This document shows, piece by piece, positions 53,987-60,137 of a DNA stretch of 64,000 nucleotides. Positions within the stretch are counted from its first letter, which is position 1, and each line of letters starts with the position of its first letter. A model generated the notes under the pieces. It was not told the DNA's origin. It saw nothing but the letters and a program-made list of their open reading frames with translations, and made no database searches. This DNA is from Roseiflexus sp. RS-1 (GTDB taxonomy: Bacteria; Chloroflexota; Chloroflexia; Chloroflexales; Roseiflexaceae): contig NC_009523.1 of NCBI RefSeq assembly GCF_000016665.1, forward strand, positions 3,843,501 to 3,907,500. The letters run 5' to 3'. A program made the translations under genes and the position numbers.

Positions 53987-54058
53987 TCAGTGACATACTG
54001 AATGCCAGGGAACGCGATAACTATCGCAGGATGATGCAGAGAATATGGACTGGAACAT
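53987..54058 (-). CDS. 23-residue ORF behind the right riboswitch
   Basis: ATG at 54058 right after TAAGGAGGAGAACC, the strongest ribosome site here. The product (MFQSIFSASSCDSYRVPWHS, then VCH) has no known motif. Its end overlaps the ATG at 53996 that opens the longer methyltransferase frame. Same arrangement as the small ORF at 35333 behind the other riboswitch, though the peptides are unrelated. Possibly a translated leader. Confidence 0.4.
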   Translation of the reverse strand: MFQSIFSASSCDSYRVPWHSVCH

Positions 54059-54097
54059 GGTTCTCCTCCTTAGCTCGAGAAGGGTCGAACACACAGT

Positions 54098-54215
54098 GTC
54101 GCGGCAGGCATCCTGGCTTCCGACGATACGATCGGTTACAGTTGCGGCACAGCGCTGGACTTGCACCAGCTTCCACCTTTACGCCCTGGCATCCGGGCCT
54201 GCGGGTCACCGCGAC
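54098..54215 (-). promoter_or_regulatory. Cobalamin riboswitch (right)
   Basis: On the minus strand P1 is GTCGCGG (54215-54209) with CCGCGAC (54104-54098). Conserved elements GGTGGAAGCTGGTGCAAGTC, GTGCCGCAACTGTAA and GGAAGCCAGGATGCCTGCC are present. It is nearly identical to the left riboswitch except in one variable stem, and also continues into CCCTTCTCGAG and GGAGGAGAAC, which can pair TTCTC with GAGAA to mask the ribosome site. Controls methyltransferase-ECF-cobN-MetE. Confidence 0.95.
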
Positions 54216-54244
54216 GTTTGAAAGGTTTATCTAGTACAAATAGC

Positions 54245-54273
54245 ATGATACTCACTTATTGATCACGTGGCAA
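54245..54273 (-). promoter_or_regulatory. Promoter of the right cobalamin-riboswitch operon
   Basis: TTGCCA (54273-54268), 17-nt spacer, TATCAT (54250-54245) on the minus strand, about 30 nt before the riboswitch P1 stem. The stretch 54274-54539 has no gene and nothing recognisable. Confidence 0.7.
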
Positions 54274-54539
54274 GACGATATACCATCACCTTAGTTGAAA
54301 CCTGTTCACGAAAGGCGTCGGGAGCGAGACGGATGACCACAACCGGAAAGGCAAGTCTCAAATCCGCCCCTCCTGCCGGAAGAACCTGCTCTTGTAAGGT
54401 TTAAAGCCGAGCAGAACATCGGTTCGTGTCACGGATTCTTGGGTGCCATGGTGCAGCAAATCTATCGCAGAACCCCTATTCCGCAGCGCAGGAGGGGACG
54501 GAAGATGAGGGCTGAAACGATTTTGTCCTCCCACCCGCC

Positions 54540-54917
54540 TCACAGCGTAATCACCTGATCCGGCGGATTGCCGGACAAGGCTTCGTACAGTTGCGGGAAA
54601 CAACCGGCGACCACGCCCTCGACCAGTCCTTTCGCTCTCACCTGCCCGAGGCCGCACTGCGTGAAATCGCCCTCACCTAGGTCGCGCTCGATGGCGCACC
54701 GGTCACACACCATCAGCAGAATGTTCTGCTCCTTTGCGATCTTCGCCAGGCGCTCACCGATTGGATCACCTCGACGTAATACATACAGATTGTCGTCGAA
54801 AAACATCATCCCCACCACCTGCGCGCCGTGAACCCCCTGTTCAAGTTGCGGCAGGATCATCTTCCCCAGTTTGTAGGTAGCCGACATATCGGTAGCGAAC
54901 ACGTATGCAACCTTCAT
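54540..54917 (-). CDS. DsrE-family sulfur-transfer-like protein
   Basis: 125 residues from the ATG at 54917 (GGAGGG 9 nt upstream). MKVAYVFATDMSATYKLGKM begins the DsrE/TusD alpha/beta fold; VVGMMFFDDNLYVLRRGDPI follows. Cysteines at MVCDRCAIERDL and TQCGLGQVRA are candidate sulfur carriers or metal ligands; a later GCFPQLYEAL is near the end. Second gene after a COG0523 GTPase, so it probably belongs to the same metal-responsive unit. Confidence 0.82.
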   Translation of the reverse strand: MKVAYVFATDMSATYKLGKMILPQLEQGVHGAQVVGMMFFDDNLYVLRRGDPIGERLAKIAKEQNILLMVCDRCAIERDLGEGDFTQCGLGQVRAKGLVEGVVAGCFPQLYEALSGNPPDQVITL

Positions 54918-54952
54918 GAATATCTTCCCTCCAGATAGACGACTTCTCCGAA

Positions 54953-56206
54953 TTAACCACCAGATCCCAGTTCCCAGACCGTCCACACACCAAACGGATC
55001 CTCAAACTGCGCCCAACCTTCCGGTCCCAGCGCCATTTCTGCATCGGTCAGCAAACATGCGTCGAGGCGGGCACGGAGCGCAGCTTCGTCCATATCCTGA
55101 CCAATCAGCACCAGTTCCTGCCGTCGATCACCCCAGCGGCTATGCCACACCTGCGCCAGTTGCGCCTCTACATCGGGGTCATCGGGCAGTTCGTCCTCGA
55201 GCAACGCCGCCCACCACATCCCGCCAGGTTCAACCCGACACGCATTTCCAGCCTGCGACCAGATGCCGCTCACCTGCATTCGCGTCGCCAGCCAGATCAG
55301 ACCTTTCGAGCGCAACACGCCGGGCCACGCATCGTGGATCAGGTCCCAGAAGCGCTGCGGGTGGAATGGACGTCGCGCACGGTAGACAAAACTCGAAATA
55401 CCGTACTCCTCGGTCTCCGGCGTGTGCTCGCCGCGCAATTCTTTGAGCCAGCCGGGCGCCTGCGCCGCACGTTCGAAATCGAACCGTCCGGTGTTCAGAA
55501 TCTCGTGCAACGGCACACGCCCAAAACTCGTGCGCACAATCCGCGCATCGGGGTTGAGTTTGCGCAGCAGCGCCTCCAGGTGATCAACCGCGTCTGGATC
55601 GACCAGATCGACTTTGTTCAACACCAGCACATCGGCGAACTCCACCTGATCGATCAGCAGATCAACCACCGACCGCTCATCCTCCTCGCCAGCGGACAGA
55701 TTGCGATCACGCAGATCATCGGTCGAGAAAAAATCGCGTGGGAAATTGAAAGAGTCAACCACCGTCACCATCGTGTCCAGGCGCGCCAGTTCCGCCAGAC
55801 TGACCCCCGTTTCATCGGCGAAGGTGAAGGTTTCAGCCACGGGCAACGGCTCGGAAATGCCGGTTGACTCGATCAGAAGATAGTCGAAGCGCCCCTCGCG
55901 CGCCAGACGCGCCACCTCGACAAGCAGATCCTCACGCAACGTGCAACAGATGCATCCGTTGGACATCTCGACCAGACGCTCATCGGTACGGCTGAGCGCT
56001 GCACCGCCGCTGCGCACCAGTTGCGCATCGATATTGATCTCGCTCATATCGTTGACAATGACCGCCACCCGCAGTCCTGAGCGATTGGCAAGCACATGGT
56101 TGAGCAGCGTCGTCTTGCCGCTGCCAAGAAACCCCGACAGCACGGTAACCGGCAGGGGACGAAAAGAATGCTGTTGCTTCACGTTCGTACTTCTCGCTCT
56201 ATGCAT
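54953..56206 (-). CDS. COG0523 (CobW/ZigA-type) metal-chaperone GTPase
   Basis: 417 residues from the ATG at 56206; a GTG at 56218 is possible. Walker [10 protein letters not shown] (residues 25-33), metal-binding CxCC in NGCICC (85-88), guanine specificity NKVD, and a C-terminal CobW_C domain ([20 protein letters not shown], ending [10 protein letters not shown]). Length and tail match the ZigA/zinc-allocation subgroup. The promoter at 56227-56255 carries a palindrome over its -10, suggesting metal-starvation control. Followed by dsrE. Confidence 0.92.
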   Translation of the reverse strand: MHRARSTNVKQQHSFRPLPVTVLSGFLGSGKTTLLNHVLANRSGLRVAVIVNDMSEINIDAQLVRSGGAALSRTDERLVEMSNGCICCTLREDLLVEVARLAREGRFDYLLIESTGISEPLPVAETFTFADETGVSLAELARLDTMVTVVDSFNFPRDFFSTDDLRDRNLSAGEEDERSVVDLLIDQVEFADVLVLNKVDLVDPDAVDHLEALLRKLNPDARIVRTSFGRVPLHEILNTGRFDFERAAQAPGWLKELRGEHTPETEEYGISSFVYRARRPFHPQRFWDLIHDAWPGVLRSKGLIWLATRMQVSGIWSQAGNACRVEPGGMWWAALLEDELPDDPDVEAQLAQVWHSRWGDRRQELVLIGQDMDEAALRARLDACLLTDAEMALGPEGWAQFEDPFGVWTVWELGSGG

Positions 56207-56226
56207 GTCGTCAGGCACGCCAGCAA

Positions 56227-56255
56227 ATGATAGATCATATCAGTTCTATTGTCAA
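56227..56255 (-). promoter_or_regulatory. Promoter with Zur-like palindrome before the COG0523 gene
   Basis: TTGACA (56255-56250), 17-nt spacer, TATCAT (56232-56227) on the minus strand. TGATA-N5-TATCA (56242-56228) overlaps the -10. Related motif at 56974-56988 before the second GTPase. Fur/Zur boxes have a similar 15-bp symmetry, so a Zur-type repressor is the working guess. Confidence 0.7.
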
Positions 56256-56273
56256 CTGACGTAGAACGATCTT

Positions 56274-56307
56274 GAAAAAGAACGCCGCAGGTTGAGCCGG
56301 CGGCGTT
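56274..56307 (-). terminator. Intrinsic terminator of the glutathione peroxidase gene
   Basis: AACGCCGC (minus-strand 56307-56300) and GCGGCGTT (56288-56281) form an 8-bp stem, followed by CTTTTTC (56280-56274). It lies 28 bp after the gene's stop codon. Confidence 0.85.
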
Positions 56308-56334
56308 GGGGCGCTGTTCGACGATCGCTGCGAC

Positions 56335-56838
56335 TCAATGAGCCGTAGCCGGATGTGAACGGCGGAGCAGAGCGACAATATCACGCTCGATCGCTTCGGG
56401 CGTGTCGGTAGGAGCGTACCGACGGCGCACCTTCCCTTCGCGATCAACCAGAAACTTGGTGAAGTTCCACTTGATCGTTTGAGTCCCCAGAAATCCAGGG
56501 CGCTCCGCCTTCAGATACGCAAACAATGGATGCGTGTGCGGACCGTTGACGTCAACCTTTTCGAAGATCGGGAAGCTGACCCCATAATTGCGCGTACAGA
56601 ACTGCTGAATCGCGTTGGGATCATCGAACTCCTGCCTGCCAAACTGGTCGCACGGGAACCCCAGCACAACCAGACCATCATTTTGGTAACGACGGTAGAG
56701 CGCTTCAAGACCGGCATACTGCGGCGCAAATCCGCATTTGCTCGCAACGTTCACAATGAGAAGCACCTTGCCCCGGTAGTCGCCGAGGGACTTCGGTGTG
56801 CCGTCAATAAGATTGGCAGTCATCTCGTAGATGCTCAT
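56335..56838 (-). CDS. Glutathione peroxidase-family thiol peroxidase
   Basis: 167 residues from the ATG at 56838 (GAAAGG upstream). Peroxidatic Cys in NVASKCGFAPQY, catalytic Gln in GFPCDQFGRQEF and Trp/Asn in IKWNFTKFLVD. Cys rather than Sec, and bacterial members usually use thioredoxin. Cytoplasmic defence against peroxides. Divergent from the zinc-ribbon/COG0523 unit; its -35 TTGACA forms an inverted repeat with the divergent -35. Confidence 0.95.
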   Translation of the reverse strand: MSIYEMTANLIDGTPKSLGDYRGKVLLIVNVASKCGFAPQYAGLEALYRRYQNDGLVVLGFPCDQFGRQEFDDPNAIQQFCTRNYGVSFPIFEKVDVNGPHTHPLFAYLKAERPGFLGTQTIKWNFTKFLVDREGKVRRRYAPTDTPEAIERDIVALLRRSHPATAH

Positions 56839-56936
56839 GAGAGACCTTTCTTTCCGCCACTGAACCTGCGCCGGAATACGCTGGCAATGTGACACTTGCA
56901 ATACCTTTGCACATAGTATGCACGGTTTTGGGAGAG

Positions 56937-56988
56937 ATGTCAAACGATTCTCATTGACATCTCGATTCTTAAGTGATAGCATATATCA
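56937..56988. promoter_or_regulatory. Divergent promoters with TGATA-N5-TATCA operator
   Basis: ATGTCAA (56937-56943) and TTGACAT (56954-56960) are back-to-back -35 boxes, for the peroxidase on the minus strand and the zinc-ribbon gene on the plus strand. On the plus strand TTGACA is followed 17 nt later by TAGCAT (56977-56982), which lies within the palindrome GTGATA-GCATA-TATCAC (56973-56989). This is the second copy of the operator-like motif found before the other COG0523 gene. Confidence 0.7.
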
Positions 56989-57017
56989 CACTTACAATTC
57001 CAGGAAATGAAACACCA

Positions 57018-57260
57018 ATGCCACTCTACACCTACACCTGCCCGGAGTGCGAGATCGAGATCGAAGAGTTGCGACCTGCCGCACGCGCCGACGACCCGGT
57101 CGAGTGTCCTGTCTGTCACGGGTTGTGCACCCGTGACATCAGTTCATTCAGTTTCCGCTCACGCAGCTCGCCGACGCCGGTGTACGCCAGCCCGCAACAG
57201 GTCGCCCGTGCGCTCCATGGTCCGGGATGCCCATGCTGCACTCCGCGTCGCCGGTCGTAA
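57018..57260 (+). CDS. FmdB-like zinc-ribbon protein
   Basis: 80 residues from the ATG at 57018. MPLYTYTCPECEIEIEEL opens like FmdB-type regulators; CPECE and CPVCHGLC supply a zinc ribbon, and a C-terminal GPGCPCC adds more thiols. Small and cytoplasmic. Under the palindromic operator and 27 bp before a COG0523 GTPase, it may be a client or sensor of the metal chaperone. Confidence 0.8.
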   Translation: MPLYTYTCPECEIEIEELRPAARADDPVECPVCHGLCTRDISSFSFRSRSSPTPVYASPQQVARALHGPGCPCCTPRRRS

Positions 57261-57287
57261 CCTTTGTCGTACATGAGGAGGAGAAGC

Positions 57288-58376
57288 ATGTCTATAGAAG
57301 CGCCGCTCCGCCCTGTGCCGGTCACTATTCTGACCGGTTTCCTCGGCGCCGGTAAAACAACGCTGCTCAACCGGATACTCCATGCCGACCACGGATTGAG
57401 AGTTGCTGTGCTGGTAAACGATTTCGGCAGCATCAACATCGATACGCAACTCGTTGTCGGCGTCGAGGGCGAGACGATCTCGCTCGCCAACGGGTGCATC
57501 TGCTGTTCGATCCGCGGCGACCTGCTCAAAACGGCGCTGCTCCTGCTCGACCGCGAGGAACCGCCGGAGTATCTGATCATCGAGGCAAGCGGCGTGAGCG
57601 ACCCGTGGGCGGTGGCGGAAACGTTCGACCTTCCCGAACTGCGCCCTTTCTTCCATCTTGATTCGGTCATCACCGTCGTCGACGTGGAATATGTTCGCAA
57701 GCAACAGTACTACGAGGACCTGATCATCCATCAGATCAGCGCAGCCGACGTGGTTGTATTGAGCAAAGTCGATCTGGTGAGCGCGGAGCAGCGCGCCGAC
57801 GTGGAGCAGTGGGTGCGCCAGATCGTGCCCCGCGCCCGTATTCTCCCCGCCATCCACGGCGATGTGCCGATGAGCCTGCTGCTGGGCGTCGGGCGCTACA
57901 AACTGGACGTTCAACCGCCGGTCGTGTCCCGCCTCCATGCCCACGACCACGACCACGAGCACGGTCCGCACTGCGACCACGACCACGACCACGACCACGA
58001 GCACCACCACGACCATACAACTGAGTTCAGCTCGTGGAGTTATGTCAATCATCGCCCATTTGCGCTGAAAAAGTTGCGTACCGTTCTGCAAGACCTGCCC
58101 GAAACCATCTTTCGCGCCAAGGGGATCATCTATCTTGCAGAAACACCGGGCCGCCGCGCCATTCTCCAGATCGTCGGCGTGCGGATTACGGTCTCGGTTG
58201 GAGAACCGTGGGGCGACACGCCTCCCGGCACGCAGATGGTCTTTCTCGGAATACCCGGCGGATTGAACGGCGATGCGCTTCAGAAGGCCTTCGACTCCTG
58301 TCTGACCGACGTGCCGGCACAGGAGCAGGTAGTGGGGCAACAATCGTGGTTCCGCCGCGTGTTCGGCGGAGCGTGA
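57288..58376 (+). CDS. COG0523 (CobW-type) GTPase with His-rich metal loop
   Basis: 362 residues from the ATG at 57288 (GGAGGAG upstream). Walker A GFLGAGKTT, CxCC in NGCICC (residues 70-73), SKVD for guanine, CobW_C domain at about 250-350. Residues 217-243 hold 14 His in 27 positions, alternating with Asp/Glu and including one Cys, a strong Zn/Ni/Co-binding loop like that of YeiR/HypB types. It shares the operator-bearing promoter with the zinc-ribbon gene. Metal delivered is unknown; zinc is the first guess. Confidence 0.93.
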   Translation: MSIEAPLRPVPVTILTGFLGAGKTTLLNRILHADHGLRVAVLVNDFGSINIDTQLVVGVEGETISLANGCICCSIRGDLLKTALLLLDREEPPEYLIIEASGVSDPWAVAETFDLPELRPFFHLDSVITVVDVEYVRKQQYYEDLIIHQISAADVVVLSKVDLVSAEQRADVEQWVRQIVPRARILPAIHGDVPMSLLLGVGRYKLDVQPPVVSRLHAHDHDHEHGPHCDHDHDHDHEHHHDHTTEFSSWSYVNHRPFALKKLRTVLQDLPETIFRAKGIIYLAETPGRRAILQIVGVRITVSVGEPWGDTPPGTQMVFLGIPGGLNGDALQKAFDSCLTDVPAQEQVVGQQSWFRRVFGGA

Positions 58377-58977
58377 CCGACTCAGTGCTTTACTCCGATG
58401 CGGGCGCGACGCCTGCGCTCCCAGCCTGCTGCCGCTGCGGGACGCCCGCGCTCCCAGCCTGCTGCCGCTACAAGCGGGACGCCCGCGCTCCCAGAGTCGT
58501 GCGAACTGAAGCCCTCACTGAGGGCAAGGAAGCCTCACCGGGGGCAGGTTTTTTTGGGAAGCCCCTGCATTTCTTCTCTCGCTTTGGGCTTCAGGACGCC
58601 CAGACTCCCCCTTCTCCTCGTGTGGGAGAAGGGGGTTGGGGCGATGAGGGGCAAACGGGCGCCGCAACGGAGTGGTCGTCATTGCGGGACGACCGCGTTT
58701 CTGGCGCTCCTTCTCCGGTTGCAGGCATCCCGCCGGGTGCGCGCCGGAGGCGCGCGCACCCAGGGCATCTCCGCTTCCAGCGGCAGGTTTTTTGGCAAGC
58801 CCCTGCATTTCTTCTCTCGCTTTGGGCTTCAGGACGCCCAGACTCCCCCTTCTCCCCGTGTGGGAGAAGGGGGTTGGGGCGATGAGGGGCAAACGCGCTT
58901 CAGGATGCCCAAACTCCCCCTTCTCCCTGTGTGCGAGAAGGGGCAGGGGGGATGAGGGGCAAAGTCTCAAGGAAATT
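58377..58977. repeat. Dispersed repeats downstream of the COG0523 gene
   Basis: First, three GCGGGACGCCCGCGCTCCCA-type units (58400-58500). Then two about 110-bp direct copies (near 58545-58655 and 58786-58896), each AAGCCCCTGCATTTCTTCTC onward, with a CCCCCTTCTCC/GGAGAAGGGGG hairpin. A third hairpin copy ends near 58965. Same hairpin family as at 17.3 and 24.1 kb. No gene is supported. Confidence 0.75.
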
Positions 58978-59058
58978 AACCAGCTCGCGCAGGCGGGCTT
59001 CGCCTCGCAGAGCCGAGGGGTTCAGCCCCACGGCGCGAGGGCGAATACGGGTTCTATT
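58978..59058. repeat. MITE-like repeat fragment
   Basis: GCGCAGGCGGGCTTCGCCTC, then AGAGCCGAGGGGTTCAGCCC and CACGGCGCGAGG match the inner part of the family seen at 7.5-10.2, 24.4 and 32.5 kb, but the TGGTCTTTGA end is missing. Nothing else is recognised before 59208. Confidence 0.6.
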
Positions 59059-59208
59059 CACCAACCCCGCAGACAGGAGGCATTCCGGATGATCTGGTAT
59101 GAGACGCACTCCGGTGAAGAAGAGACAACAGAACCCAAAACCCGTTGCGCAGTGCGTCATGGCGCGGTATAGTAGAAAAGGGACTGTGATCGTTCACAGG
59201 AGACTCGT

Positions 59209-60108
59209 ATGACACGCCTGCTACCTTCCACCTATACCGGGACCTATGCCCAGGTCGGTCCGTTGACCGATCTGTCGATGTATCACGCTCATCTCGCCCA
59301 TCTTCCGAACGACATTGCCGATCTCTGCCGCATCATTCAGGGATTGCTGGTTCATGTCTTCTGGCATGGACTGGACGCATCACCCCTGACCGGAGATCGC
59401 AAACGAGCACTTCAAATGCGCCCGGCTGCTGCAAAACTGGCAGCCATCCTGGCGCTCGATGATCGACCCTTGATGATCGCCCGCCCGCCGGAACGACGCC
59501 TGGCAGCAACTTCCCGCGACTACAGCCTGCTCCTGGTAGCACTGCTGCGTCATCAGGGCATCCCGACGCGGGTACGCTGCGGTTTTGCCACCTTTTTCGC
59601 CCCTCGCCGCTACGAGGAACACTGGATGGTCGAATACTGGAGCGACGATGATCACCGCTGGGTGCTGGTCGATCCGCAGATGGACGATACTCAACGCGCG
59701 GCGCTGAGTGTCGCGTTCGATCCACTCGACGTGCCGCGGTCTCGTTTTCTCAGCGGCGGCGCTGCATGGCAGCGCTGTCGCTCCGGTTCGCTCGATCCCG
59801 CCCTCTTCGGTAGTCTCGAAAACCGGGGGATGCACGCGATCCGCTGCACATTGATCCACGACCTGGCGACGCTCAACCGCATCGAAATGCTGCCATGGGA
59901 TCGCTGGGGTCTCATGCTGCCGCCTGACGAGATGCTGCGCGATGCCGACATCACGTTGCTCGATACCGTGGCGCACGTGACTGTCGGCGCTCTGGCGACC
60001 CCTTCTCCAGAAGCGGTCGCAGCGCTGTTCGCCTCTGATGCCCGTCTGCGTCCGCCACTGCCGGTCGAGTCGATGAACGGCGAAGCGCTGTTCGACCTTC
60101 CTGCATGA
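59209..60108 (+). CDS. Transglutaminase-like protein with Cys-to-Ser active site
   Basis: 299 residues. The transglutaminase core is clear: SRDYSLLLVALLRHQGIPTR (helix after the nucleophile), GFATFF, EEHWMVEYW with His138 and WVLVDPQMD with Asp155. At the nucleophile position, where relatives read CRDF/CRDY, this protein has Ser102, so thiol chemistry is lost. It may be a binding protein or use another activity. Soluble, no signal. A CAGGAGACTCGT stretch lies before the ATG. Single gene, convergent with ppc. Confidence 0.8.
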   Translation: MTRLLPSTYTGTYAQVGPLTDLSMYHAHLAHLPNDIADLCRIIQGLLVHVFWHGLDASPLTGDRKRALQMRPAAAKLAAILALDDRPLMIARPPERRLAATSRDYSLLLVALLRHQGIPTRVRCGFATFFAPRRYEEHWMVEYWSDDDHRWVLVDPQMDDTQRAALSVAFDPLDVPRSRFLSGGAAWQRCRSGSLDPALFGSLENRGMHAIRCTLIHDLATLNRIEMLPWDRWGLMLPPDEMLRDADITLLDTVAHVTVGALATPSPEAVAALFASDARLRPPLPVESMNGEALFDLPA

Positions 60109-60137
60109 ACCTGATGGCGCCGCGCCTGGCTGCCATA

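Noticed and set aside
57159-58343. 394-codon frame antisense to the second COG0523 gene
   Set aside because: It contains Val-rich low-complexity sequence that is only the complement of the His-rich loop.
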